Below are positions 1-6,516 of a stretch of DNA of 8,915 bases, piece after piece. Source of the DNA: Helicobacteraceae bacterium (GTDB lineage: Bacteria; Campylobacterota; Campylobacteria; Campylobacterales; Sulfurimonadaceae). Each line of letters begins with the position of its first letter. Within the stretch, counting starts at the first letter, position 1. The stretch covers positions 1-8,915 of the forward strand of contig JALSUN010000138.1 in the NCBI GenBank assembly GCA_027061425.1, written 5' to 3'. The notes under the pieces are model-generated. The model was not told the origin of the DNA, did not search any database, and saw only the letters and a list, made by a program, of their open reading frames with translations. Position numbers and translations under genes: made by a program.

Positions 1-425
1 GAAAAGAACAAGAAGTGGAAGCTGTAGAAGAAGTGGTACCTGTTGAAGAGCAGCTTCCTGCACGTAAATCTGCAGTCGATGTTCTCCTCTATAAACGCTC
101 ACACAGTGAGGCCAAAATATTCTCTGCCATCTTGAGAAAGATCGGTTACAGTGTCGAGATCGCAGATGAACTTGCCGACTTTGAACACAAACTGGATGAC
201 AACAGTTACACCTATGCGCTTTTAGACAGAGACCTTCCAAAACTTGATGCCAGCGACATACCGCGAAAACTTAAAGAGCATGGCATCGCCAGTCTTCTTT
301 TTGTAACAGACATCCAAACCGTACGTCCAATGGATAAAGCAAACTTTTCCCACGTTGTACTCAATGTAGCCGACCTGCAGCTTCTACGATACAACATGGT
401 CAAACTGGCACCAGCCAGAGACTAA
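1..425 (+). CDS. C-terminal end of a protein with a degenerate response-regulator receiver domain (5' end outside window)
   Basis: The frame is open from the left edge (first full codon at 3) to the TAA at 423-425. The GTG at 15 is only an internal codon, so this is the tail of a larger gene. The visible part begins with a Glu/Val-rich linker, then a receiver-like fold: a first beta strand (DVLLYK), a helix (AKIFSAILRKIGY), a strand ending in the usual phospho-Asp context (YALLDRDLP), and a strand ending in Thr (LLFVTD). The acidic pair normally at the end of strand 1 is replaced by Tyr-Lys, and the conserved Lys near the end is not apparent (Asn in the HVVLN stretch). Phosphorylation is therefore doubtful; it may act as a pseudo-receiver in a sensor kinase or multidomain regulator. 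The gene converges on the DUF445 gene 33 bases away, with no hairpin terminator between them. The full protein cannot be named from this piece. Confidence 0.7.
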   Translation, partial: KEQEVEAVEEVVPVEEQLPARKSAVDVLLYKRSHSEAKIFSAILRKIGYSVEIADELADFEHKLDDNSYTYALLDRDLPKLDASDIPRKLKEHGIASLLFVTDIQTVRPMDKANFSHVVLNVADLQLLRYNMVKLAPARD

Positions 426-458
426 GGTCGGTATACTCGATCTCGTTGCACTAGAGGG

Positions 459-1172
459 CTATAATATCAATGAACTCACCAGTCCGATAAGCCCTCCAAA
501 CACGCCACCCCAAACAACCAGCCAGCCCAGGTGTTCACGGATGAGTTTTTGAACCATCTCTTTCACAAGCAATGGTGTCAACTCGTCAAGTCTTGCTGTG
601 ATCACCTCTTCTATTTTTGTTAACATATCCGCACTCAGACTTGAACTGCTCATATGATTTTGCAGCTGTGCATTAAAGGTCTCACTTGCTACGATACGCT
701 TGACCGCACTTCTCAGTTTATTACTAAACGGCTCCCTCAGCGCTTCCAGTGCATTCTCTCCACCAAACATCCCAAGCATACCGCCAAAAGAGGACTCCAT
801 AACTGTTTTAGAGAGGGCATCAAAAGCAGGTGAGAAGTCTGTCTCTTCTATGATAGGTTCAAGATCTATCTTCTTCTCTTCAGAGGCAAAAAAATTGTCC
901 AACTGATCCTTGGTAAAAAACTGTGTCATCATCAGCTCTTTGATGGCTACTTTAAAACTCTCAAAGCGGTTGACAATGACACCTGAACCTACTAAAAAAG
1001 GTACCTTTTCAAAAAGCATATGAATGGCAAGAAGGTTGGTTATGGCGCCAGAGAAAGCAAAGATACCAGCGTAAAGCAGTGCTTTAGAGAAGGTTTCATC
1101 AGGAATTAGCAAAGAGAGAGGTATCAGGGCTATAGCTATAGTGTTGGTTAAAAAGCTTTTGTTGAGTGTCAT
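459..1172 (-). CDS. DUF445 family membrane protein (short form)
   Basis: The product is 237 residues. It starts at an ATG preceded by AAGGA at good spacing and ends with TAG. The N-terminus has two hydrophobic stretches (about residues 8-24 and 31-50). The second runs into GAITNLLAIHMLFEK (42-56), which resembles the signature segment of DUF445/YheB-type proteins. A soluble, charged, largely helical middle (about 65-210) follows, with a last membrane helix at about 213-236 (GWLVVWGGVFGGLIGLVSSL). This gives a protein anchored at both ends with a cytoplasmic or periplasmic loop. DUF445 proteins in other bacteria can be much longer (near 400 residues), so this is a compact version. The biochemical role of the family is not established. 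It is a single gene divergent from the 157-residue ORF and convergent with the receiver-domain gene. Family assignment is fairly sure; function is unknown. Confidence 0.8.
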   Translation of the reverse strand: MTLNKSFLTNTIAIALIPLSLLIPDETFSKALLYAGIFAFSGAITNLLAIHMLFEKVPFLVGSGVIVNRFESFKVAIKELMMTQFFTKDQLDNFFASEEKKIDLEPIIEETDFSPAFDALSKTVMESSFGGMLGMFGGENALEALREPFSNKLRSAVKRIVASETFNAQLQNHMSSSSLSADMLTKIEEVITARLDELTPLLVKEMVQKLIREHLGWLVVWGGVFGGLIGLVSSLIL

Positions 1173-1196
1173 CGTTATCCTTAATTATAATTATTA

Positions 1197-1224
1197 TTGC
1201 AACAAATAAGGGTGGAATTATACA
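1197..1224 (+). promoter_or_regulatory. Candidate sigma70 promoter for the 157-residue hypothetical gene
   Basis: TTGCAA (1197-1202) and TATACA (1219-1224) are separated by 16 bases, in the divergent gap between the DUF445 gene and the gene starting at 1266. The implied transcript would start near 1231, giving a leader of about 35 bases. On the minus strand, TATAAT (complement of 1184-1189) lies too close to the DUF445 start to serve that gene. This is a sequence match only. Confidence 0.4.
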
Positions 1225-1265
1225 TAAAAGGCTACATTATGAAAAATCTAAATTAGAGAAGTATT

Positions 1266-1739
1266 ATGATAAAAACAGTTGGACAAATTTTTGAAGGTGA
1301 CACACAAGCACAGATCATCTCTGTTTTAGAGACAGCACTTAAAAACAGCAACGAATCCCCTATCTGGACAGAGAAAGTCATCCCCCTTTCAGAGGCTATC
1401 TTGTCAGTGTTGGTACCCCTACGAGAACAAGGCCTTTTGGTCTCTCCAGAAGGCAACCCTCAAGAGAAGCTCACCAAAGAACTCTTCATCCGGTACTGTG
1501 ACCTTGCCAACCTAAAATGGCTTGCCTTTACACTTCAAAAGAGTAATGAAAGTGGTATTTTGGAACGTGTAAAACGTTCATCAACAGAGACAGAACAATA
1601 CCAAGAGATCGACCTCAGTGTCTTAGGTGCTTACCTCAGTCTGCAAACCGTCAACCTAGAAGACGAGTGGTTAGACTTTCCTATCGCCAAATATAATCTG
1701 CATATTGGTGTAGGTGATTTGATTAACCAACTAATCTAA
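1266..1739 (+). CDS. Hypothetical protein, 157 residues
   Basis: I do not recognise this family with confidence. The ORF starts at ATG 1266 with a weak GAGAAG ribosome-binding site (leader TTAGAGAAGTATT) and ends at TAA 1737-1739. No signal peptide or clear membrane helix is visible; the protein is predicted soluble and mostly helical. Notable parts are an N-terminal segment (IKTVGQIFEGD), an amphipathic helix around SPIWTEKVIPLSEAILSVLV (about residues 31-50), a Cys in IRYCDLANLKWL, and a hydrophobic C-terminal half. Codon use and GC resemble the neighbours, so there is no sign of recent transfer. It is a single gene, divergent from the DUF445 gene and convergent with the porin gene. The Trp-plus-hydrophobic-helix pattern at 31-50 loosely recalls a segment in some type IV coupling ATPases, but no ATPase motif is present, so I do not assign it there. 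Confidence 0.65.
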   Translation: MIKTVGQIFEGDTQAQIISVLETALKNSNESPIWTEKVIPLSEAILSVLVPLREQGLLVSPEGNPQEKLTKELFIRYCDLANLKWLAFTLQKSNESGILERVKRSSTETEQYQEIDLSVLGAYLSLQTVNLEDEWLDFPIAKYNLHIGVGDLINQLI

Positions 1740-1831
1740 AAACCTAGTAGGGCTTGTTCTGTTAACGTTCTTCTGTCAATTGTACAATACATGATACGGA
1801 AGATATACGTCTGAAGATTAAAATGTATAAC

Positions 1832-3283
1832 CTAATTGTCAAGTAAATAGCGAAAACCAAGAACAGCACTGTCTAGCATCTTACTACCATCAGCATTGGT
1901 ACCTGTCGAATGCTTACCTTCTAAGTACATAAGTTGTGTGTACTCTTTATTAAAAGCGTACTGTAATGAAGCGATATAATCTTTTAATGCATACTGACCA
2001 CTGTAGTAACGTTTGTCTGGAAGAAGCAGGTTATAACCAAAAGCAAAACGCCAATTTTCTTCTAAACGATAACGTACATACAACTCTGAACCCATACCAA
2101 TTATACCATTACCGACATCATCCGTGACATGATTATTTGAAGCACCCAGCGTGAAGTCAACACTAATTTTATTTTTTTGGTAGGAGAGACCCGCCAGTAA
2201 CGCAATATCATCTTCTCCCTTTCCACTCAACCTTGAAGTATTAAAATCACTTCCCTTATCAAACACGGCATAGTTTCCGGTCAGACCAAGTTTAATACCG
2301 TTCTCCAGACCTTTGTAAAACAGTGAAAAACCAGCAGTATAAGCATAGATTCCAGAATATAATATAGGCAAACTTTGGGGATGATACTGTACTTGTAAGC
2401 CTAAGTTATAAACGTCTTTTTGTACACGAAGTTGCAAAACATCTGCAGCGAGACCTGTACCTGCGCCACCACCATCTGTAAGATTATAGACACTGCTACC
2501 CAAGGTCCCAAACACCATATACTTATCAGTCATCCCTGCGATATCATAATAGACACCCCAATACTTACCCATCACCATCGTTACATCATTATATTCTAAG
2601 CTCAAATAATTTAAGCGTGTCCCAAATAGAAAAGCTGTGTTATTCACATCTGCTTGAGTTGCTGAACCAATGATATTGCCTTTGTTAGAAAACTGTATAC
2701 TCGCTTCATACTGAAAAGATAATTTAAAATTATTTTTAAAGGCTTTATAGTAAAAAAGTCCCCCTCTTGTGTCTTGGTCTGTAAATGCAAATTCTCCATT
2801 ATTATAAAGCTCTGCAAAACGTAGACTCAGATAGGCCTTCGCTGGAAGTACCTTGCCAACTGCATTGAGCGTATAATAAAGTGGTTTCCACATGCCACTC
2901 TCATTGCCTTCTTTACTCTTAATCAGAACAACACGTTTTACACCCTCAGTTTTATCAATAATCGCCTGTTTCAAACGGTCAGTCTCTGCCGCACCACGCG
3001 CATCAGAGTTGTCCAGCAGTTGTTTCTCTTCTAGCGTAGCACAGTGATAAACTTTTGTTCCATTAGTATCTTCAGAAATCAAGTCATTTTTACTACAGTT
3101 ATAGGTCACACCCTCATGCTCAACAGAGATGCTCTCACTTAACAAACTACTGTTTTTAGTTAAATTTGTATCACTTGTTTTTATATTGTTTTCAGATGCG
3201 TTAAGTGTTGTACTAGGAAGGGATTCTGCAAAAAGAGTAGATGTGCTTAGATATAAAAAAAACAGTAAAGTTTTGATAACCAT
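1832..3283 (-). CDS. Outer-membrane porin-like beta-barrel protein
   Basis: The chosen ATG at 3283-3281 has GGAG (complement of 3289-3292) five bases upstream. A GTG two codons earlier would overlap that site and is rejected, giving 483 residues. The N-terminus is a signal peptide (MVIKTLLFFLYLSTSTLFA), with likely cleavage before Glu20. A polar Ser/Thr/Asn-rich extension follows, with two Cys (63 and 81) that could form a periplasmic disulfide. From about residue 130 onward the sequence alternates aromatic and polar residues in short strands with Gly/Asn/Asp turns (for example LSLRFAELYNNGEF, LQLRVQKDVYNLGLQVQYH, LYVRYRLEENWRFAFGYNLL), as in a transmembrane beta-barrel; it closes with LGFRYLLDN. 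This is typical of general or substrate-specific porins of this phylum. The substrate cannot be read from sequence. It is monocistronic with its own strong promoter. Confidence 0.75.
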   Translation of the reverse strand: MVIKTLLFFLYLSTSTLFAESLPSTTLNASENNIKTSDTNLTKNSSLLSESISVEHEGVTYNCSKNDLISEDTNGTKVYHCATLEEKQLLDNSDARGAAETDRLKQAIIDKTEGVKRVVLIKSKEGNESGMWKPLYYTLNAVGKVLPAKAYLSLRFAELYNNGEFAFTDQDTRGGLFYYKAFKNNFKLSFQYEASIQFSNKGNIIGSATQADVNNTAFLFGTRLNYLSLEYNDVTMVMGKYWGVYYDIAGMTDKYMVFGTLGSSVYNLTDGGGAGTGLAADVLQLRVQKDVYNLGLQVQYHPQSLPILYSGIYAYTAGFSLFYKGLENGIKLGLTGNYAVFDKGSDFNTSRLSGKGEDDIALLAGLSYQKNKISVDFTLGASNNHVTDDVGNGIIGMGSELYVRYRLEENWRFAFGYNLLLPDKRYYSGQYALKDYIASLQYAFNKEYTQLMYLEGKHSTGTNADGSKMLDSAVLGFRYLLDN

Positions 3284-3288
3284 AAACA

Positions 3289-3292
3289 CTCC
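3289..3292 (-). promoter_or_regulatory. Ribosome-binding site that decides the porin start
   Basis: GGAG on the minus strand lies five bases before the ATG at 3283. It overlaps the first base of the upstream in-frame GTG (3289-3287), which therefore cannot use it. The ATG start also puts the basic end and hydrophobic core of the signal peptide in the normal position. Confidence 0.6.
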
Positions 3293-3330
3293 ATTTTCAT
3301 ATCTTTAGGTTGTAAAATTCAACTGGCCTC

Positions 3331-3359
3331 ATTATAAACAAAGTAAGGTCTATTGTCAG
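3331..3359 (-). promoter_or_regulatory. Sigma70-type promoter of the porin gene
   Basis: Read on the minus strand, CTGACA (3359-3354) is followed after exactly 17 bases by a perfect TATAAT (3336-3331). This is five of six and six of six matches to the sigma70 boxes at optimal spacing. Transcription would begin near 3324 and give a leader of about 40 bases. The leader contains a short dyad, GTTG-N7-CAAC, of unknown meaning. It is the best-matching promoter in the window and suggests strong porin expression. Confidence 0.7.
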
Positions 3360-3437
3360 TTAATTCTAATAATACACGAAGGAGGAAATATAGCGCATTT
3401 AGTCGAGACTGATTCAAGCCACAAGATATATAAACTC

Positions 3438-3490
3438 ATGGATTCCTGCCTTCACAGGATGATGACAAGCGAAGCAATGTCAAAAATGAC
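3438..3490. repeat. Degenerate REP-like intergenic repeat remnant
   Basis: The stretch begins with TGGATTCCTGCCTTCACAGG, whose TCCTG (3444-3448) and CAGGA (3455-3459) form a short stem around CCTTCA. This closely resembles the widespread bacterial intergenic palindrome of the form ATTCCTGCCTTCGCAGGAAT. It runs directly into ATGACAAGCGAAGCAATGTCA, which contains TGACA (3463-3467) and TGTCA (3478-3482) as an inverted pair and resembles another common intergenic repeat containing GCGAAGCAA. Both halves carry mismatches, so this is likely a decayed copy. The resemblance is from memory and not a search result. Confidence 0.5.
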
Positions 3491-3576
3491 AAAGTGCATC
3501 TTAAAAAGTTCATACTATCATAAAAGTAAGATCATCCGTCACAGGTACTTCGTACATCTGCTTTGGTTTCGATCCT

Positions 3577-3604
3577 AAAAAAGCCAAGCAGTTGGCTTTT
3601 TTTT
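3577..3604 (-). terminator. Rho-independent terminator, symmetric, downstream of lpoB
   Basis: AAAAAAGCCAA (3577-3587) and TTGGCTTTTTT (3592-3602) form a perfect 11-bp stem closed by a four-base GCAG loop. On the plus strand it ends in eight T; on the minus strand in six T (complement of 3577-3582). It could stop transcription both ways. The obvious user is the minus-strand operon ending with lpoB, whose stop codon is about 100 bases upstream in that direction. No established gene reads into it on the plus strand. Confidence 0.85.
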
Positions 3605-3704
3605 AACGGAGCTCAGGTGTTCGTTGTGCTGAAGCAAACCCGAAAGCGCACTGCTGTGCGTCGAGTGGTGAGCTGAAGTGCAAATCGCGCCGCAGCTGGA
3701 ACTT
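3605..3704. other. GC-rich, fold-prone 3' region between lpoB and its terminator
   Basis: This 100-base stretch is clearly richer in G+C than the surrounding gap. It contains several complementary pairs: AGCTCA (3610-3615) with TGAGCT (3669-3674), GCGCAC (3646-3651) with GTGCGT (3656-3661, one G-U pair), and TTCG with CGAA inside the outer pair. Together they could make a branched structure. GCTGAAG also occurs twice (3628-3634 and 3672-3678), followed by CAAAC and TGCAAAT, suggesting an imperfect tandem duplication. It lies in the 3' untranslated end of the lpoB transcript and might be a structured tail, a processed small RNA or repeat debris. No known RNA family was recognised. Confidence 0.35.
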
Positions 3705-4319
3705 TTACCAGGCTACCGATTTGCCGGAGCCACGCTTTCCGATGACTGTCTCGCCTTCCCACCAAGCAAGACCCGTCTTGATCTCAGTAAGTGAAAGCAT
3801 AAAGTAGTACTCCACCTGCTGTTTGCCATTATCCATAGTAATATTACGCTGTAAGATCTTACCTGAAAGACTCATGTCTGGTGCCACCATGGTTCCTTTT
3901 TTCTGAACCGTGTTTTGGTTAAACTCATCATCTTCACGAAGTTCACGGGCTTGTTTACTCATCTTATCTTCAGCACCATTAGCACCTATGGCTGTTGTCA
4001 CGACTACTTTACCACTACGAAGCAGTTCCACACGGATCTTCTTGATCAACTGGTCAGTGTCGATGTGCTGCATGGTGTCGTTAGTCACACGAGAGATGGC
4101 AAGAACGTAACGGTCTCCATTTTTCTTGTCAAGTGCACCAGACTGTAACATAGACTGAACCGCTTTAGAGGCTGCTTCGTTAAAGTCACGATAGTCGAGA
4201 CCCATCACCTGATCACCCTTGTCGTTGTTCATGTCTATGCGTTCAGTCTTGTCAGCACAACCTGTTATAAGACCTGCTGCTAAAAGTGCACTGAGTGTTA
4301 TTTTCGTAAAATTTTCCAT
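3705..4319 (-). CDS. lpoB: LpoB-like outer-membrane lipoprotein
   Basis: The product is 204 residues with a lipoprotein signal (LITGC, Cys21); Ala follows the Cys, so outer-membrane sorting is expected. The mature part has a short linker (22-40), then a domain resembling the E. coli LpoB globular domain (PF13036 type): a helix with KAVQSMLQSGAL, a strand YVLAISRVTND (71-81), helix DQLIKKIRVELLRSGKVVVTT, and a C-terminal strand pair with TEIKTGLAWWEGE, comparable to the LpoB motif in which a 'TGEI' turn is followed by a Trp. E. coli LpoB crosses the periplasm and activates the peptidoglycan synthase PBP1b through its UB2H domain. Here the linker lacks the Pro-rich extension of E. coli LpoB. 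The start ATG has AGGA upstream, within the 10-base gap after the ycfL-like gene, so it is co-translated with it. It is last in the operon. The fold call is good; the PBP target is inferred. Confidence 0.8.
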   Translation of the reverse strand: MENFTKITLSALLAAGLITGCADKTERIDMNNDKGDQVMGLDYRDFNEAASKAVQSMLQSGALDKKNGDRYVLAISRVTNDTMQHIDTDQLIKKIRVELLRSGKVVVTTAIGANGAEDKMSKQARELREDDEFNQNTVQKKGTMVAPDMSLSGKILQRNITMDNGKQQVEYYFMLSLTEIKTGLAWWEGETVIGKRGSGKSVAW

Positions 4320-4329
4320 CTGTTTTCCT

Positions 4330-4689
4330 TTACTGATTAATAAACAGACGGTAGTCTGTTGCTTGTTTGTTTGGTGCTACGATATGGATAGTGAAGTTTG
4401 CATTTTTGTAAGCAGGAAGTTCCATCCATCGATCACCTATAGCTTTGATCTCAAATCCATCTTTGTCAAACCAAACCACGCGATACCGTAGCTTGACATA
4501 CTTATTAGAGCTGTTTTCACCCATGACCTGTAACTCTTTAAGACCACTTGTTTCATTGACACGCTCACTGATCTTTTCAACAGAGATATCTTTACTAATT
4601 GAAGGGTCAACGACTTTCACGTACGACGTCTTTTCAGAACATCCCAATATAAAAATCCCAACGACCAATAATATAAGAAACTTACGCAT
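4330..4689 (-). CDS. ycfL: YcfL-like lipoprotein (DUF1425)
   Basis: The product is 119 residues with a short lipoprotein signal ending in FILGC (Cys17, Ser next). The mature part reads as a small beta-sandwich: an N-terminal VKVVDPSISKDISVE segment, then KELQVMGENSSNKYVKLRYRVVWFDKDGFEIK, a pattern typical of DUF1425/YcfL (a strand, an Asn/Ser turn, and an R-V-W-F-D strand), and a final strand ATDYRLFINQ. Its function in E. coli is not established, but it sits directly upstream of lpoB there, as here. Its ATG shares one base with the TAA of the COG3014 gene (TAATG), and GGGAG lies just upstream, so translation is coupled. It likely works in the periplasm beside LpoB. Confidence 0.8.
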   Translation of the reverse strand: MRKFLILLVVGIFILGCSEKTSYVKVVDPSISKDISVEKISERVNETSGLKELQVMGENSSNKYVKLRYRVVWFDKDGFEIKAIGDRWMELPAYKNANFTIHIVAPNKQATDYRLFINQ

Positions 4690-6116
4690 TATCTACTCCC
4701 TAATGGTATGACTGTCACAGAAGGCTCTGCACCCGCTGTAGGCATTTTAACATATACTAAGGTATGCTCACTTAATGGCACCTCAATTTCATCTAATGAT
4801 AGTCCTGTCGAAGTCTTAATCGTAAACTTTCCACGCTTTGGACGTTCTAAGCGTATCAGATCAAAACGTTTGGGAAGTGTTGTCCATGTCCTTGTATCTG
4901 CCTGTGCTGAGGCTACAGTATAGACCGTCGAAGCTACAGACGCTATGGCAAATGCAAGACCTGCCTTACCATCACTGTTTTGTGCTTGTTGTTGCATTTG
5001 GTACTGGATGATGGCCTTAGTGGTTGCAGAGAAGATAGCCCGTCTTAAGATGGCTGGAAACTCTTTTTTAAACTCTGTCATAATCACCCTGTCCATGTCT
5101 GAAAGGATCTCCGTCTTACGCACTGTGTCACCATCAGCTACCGAGTAACCTGAAAAGGCACTTTTTCTCTTGTGAATACGAGGCAGTGCTAACGAGACAT
5201 AGTTCAAGTTGTTAGAAAAGAGCCACACGGGTATGTCCATACGCCACTCTGTTTTCATGGGGGCCATGCCATCTTCTATAATCACCCAAACTATTGGTTC
5301 ATGACTTCTGGTATATCCATCCAATTTTCCATCTACATACTTCAGATCTTCAGCAATATAATGACTGTTTTGATTCATGCCGTATGCCTCTTTTAACAGA
5401 GAAAGTGACTTAGAGTTGTCTCCTTGACTTAGTGCGAAGATACCCGCCAAATAACTCACCATAGGATTTATAAAATCAGGATACGCCTCAAAGTTATATA
5501 AAGAGGGGTATTTCTCTTGCAGCGCCTTATCAGCAGCGGGCATAGCGTCATCACTCTTAACCCCTTTGTTACCCTTTTTCTCCTCACTCTCTATCGCCTG
5601 TCGGTTTTTCTCTATCATCTTGGCATAAAAAACTTTGGCACGTCTCTGCCTGTCTATAGCACGGTTAAATTCAACACGGGCACCCTCGACATCACCCTTA
5701 GCCAAATAATCTAGAGCCTTATAGGTGTTTGCCATAACACCATCATACTGCGTACCTACATAAGGTCTTGTGGTATCATTGACTAAGACACTGCCCGCAC
5801 CTTTTCCTACTTTAGAAGCCAACATCTGCTGTTCGTAATGTTTGATCAGCCATTCACTCTCATCAAACGCCTTGATACTTGCGCTGTTGTTTTGATCGAA
5901 CCTATACGAGAGTCCAGAATTTAAGGACCATAGTAAGTTGTTACGTTGTGTTCTGTCTTTGGTATCAATAGCCTCTGTATAGACCTCTGCCGCCTTAGCA
6001 TACTTACCATGAGCAACATAATTATCACCTGTGACCAACACTTCTTTGGGAGCACACCCATTCATAAAGAGCAGTGCAAAGACAAAACCAACTGTGACAT
6101 AAAAATTTCTCAACAT
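4689..6116 (-). CDS. COG3014-type TPR lipoprotein
   Basis: The product is 475 residues with a lipoprotein signal (FMNGC, Cys21, then Ala). Mature sequence: TPR-like helical hairpins at about 30-50 (NYVAHGKYAKAAEVYTEAI), 128-165 (YKALDYLAKGDVEGARVEFNRAI) and 219-250 (YLAGIFALSQGDNSKSLSLL), separated by a charged Lys/Glu linker (about 169-200). A C-terminal half follows, starting with VWVIIEDGMAPMKTEWRMDIP (276-296), which I recognise as characteristic of COG3014 lipoproteins. Near 390-410 there is an Ala-rich hydrophobic stretch (AFAIASVASTVYTVASAQA) that may insert in or lie on a membrane. The role is unknown; TPRs suggest a scaffold for partner proteins. It starts two bases after the YjbR gene stop, with AAAAGGG inside that gene's last codons as ribosome-binding site, and overlaps the ycfL-like gene by one base. 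Confidence 0.75.
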   Translation of the reverse strand: MLRNFYVTVGFVFALLFMNGCAPKEVLVTGDNYVAHGKYAKAAEVYTEAIDTKDRTQRNNLLWSLNSGLSYRFDQNNSASIKAFDESEWLIKHYEQQMLASKVGKGAGSVLVNDTTRPYVGTQYDGVMANTYKALDYLAKGDVEGARVEFNRAIDRQRRAKVFYAKMIEKNRQAIESEEKKGNKGVKSDDAMPAADKALQEKYPSLYNFEAYPDFINPMVSYLAGIFALSQGDNSKSLSLLKEAYGMNQNSHYIAEDLKYVDGKLDGYTRSHEPIVWVIIEDGMAPMKTEWRMDIPVWLFSNNLNYVSLALPRIHKRKSAFSGYSVADGDTVRKTEILSDMDRVIMTEFKKEFPAILRRAIFSATTKAIIQYQMQQQAQNSDGKAGLAFAIASVASTVYTVASAQADTRTWTTLPKRFDLIRLERPKRGKFTIKTSTGLSLDEIEVPLSEHTLVYVKMPTAGAEPSVTVIPLGSR

Positions 6117-6118
6117 GT

Positions 6119-6481
6119 TTACCCTTTTAGTCTAATCTCTTCTTGTAATTTTTTCGTTAAAGACTCAAACACAAGATCATAAGAGTCGTCGATCCACTCT
6201 TTGAGCAGAGTATCATCAACATCTTTGTTACAGCTTACTGTATTCCAATGTTTTTTACTCATATGATACCCAGCAATCACACTCTCATAAATAGACCGTA
6301 ACTCCAAAGCATAAACAGGATCACATTTAAGATTTATATTAATATCAGCACTTGTCTCATCTGTCAATGCAAACATCTTATTTCCTACTTTATAAACCGC
6401 TGTTTTTTCATCAAAAGGGTAGGATTTAGACGCTCCTTTTTTACTCAAACAGTAGGTTTTTATACTCTCATGTGTCATCAT
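6119..6481 (-). CDS. MmcQ/YjbR family protein
   Basis: The product is 120 residues, the usual length of the family. It shows the family hallmarks: YPFDEKTAVYKVGNKMFAL (21-39), a beta-strand segment DININLKCDP, the helix-turn GYHMSKKHWNTV, and the closing helix pattern WIDDSYDLVFESL. YjbR has a CyaY-like fold (known for the family) and has been linked to DNA binding, but a molecular role is not firmly known. No signal peptide is present, so it is cytoplasmic. Two adjacent ATG codons (6481 and 6478) could each start it; the leader has only a weak GAGAG. It is first in the string with the three lipoproteins, and the gap to the next gene is two bases. Why a cytoplasmic protein leads a lipoprotein operon is unclear and may simply reflect genome compaction. 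Confidence 0.85.
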   Translation of the reverse strand: MMTHESIKTYCLSKKGASKSYPFDEKTAVYKVGNKMFALTDETSADININLKCDPVYALELRSIYESVIAGYHMSKKHWNTVSCNKDVDDTLLKEWIDDSYDLVFESLTKKLQEEIRLKG

Positions 6482-6516
6482 TACTCTCTTGTATAAGCCT
6501 TGATTGTTTTCAATAG

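Noticed and set aside
1184..1189. Minus-strand TATAAT as the DUF445 promoter
   Set aside because: The implied transcript start would leave only a few bases before the ATG, with the ribosome-binding site largely excluded.
1239..1256. Five-codon leader peptide (ATG to TAG) before the 157-residue gene
   Set aside because: Too short, with no ribosome-binding site and no attenuator-like hairpin.
1779..1788. Palindrome ATTGTACAAT in the convergent gap after the 157-residue gene
   Set aside because: Only ten bases with no T run and no partner site nearby; could be chance. No convincing terminator exists in 1740-1831.
3287..3289. GTG start for the porin two codons upstream
   Set aside because: The ribosome-binding site GGAG overlaps that codon; the ATG at 3283 has correct spacing and gives a proper signal peptide.
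4708..4923. Plus-strand ORF opposite the COG3014 gene
   Set aside because: It lies fully inside a well-supported lipoprotein gene and has no recognisable product; other antisense ORFs over the lpoB, porin and beta-CASP genes were rejected for the same reason.
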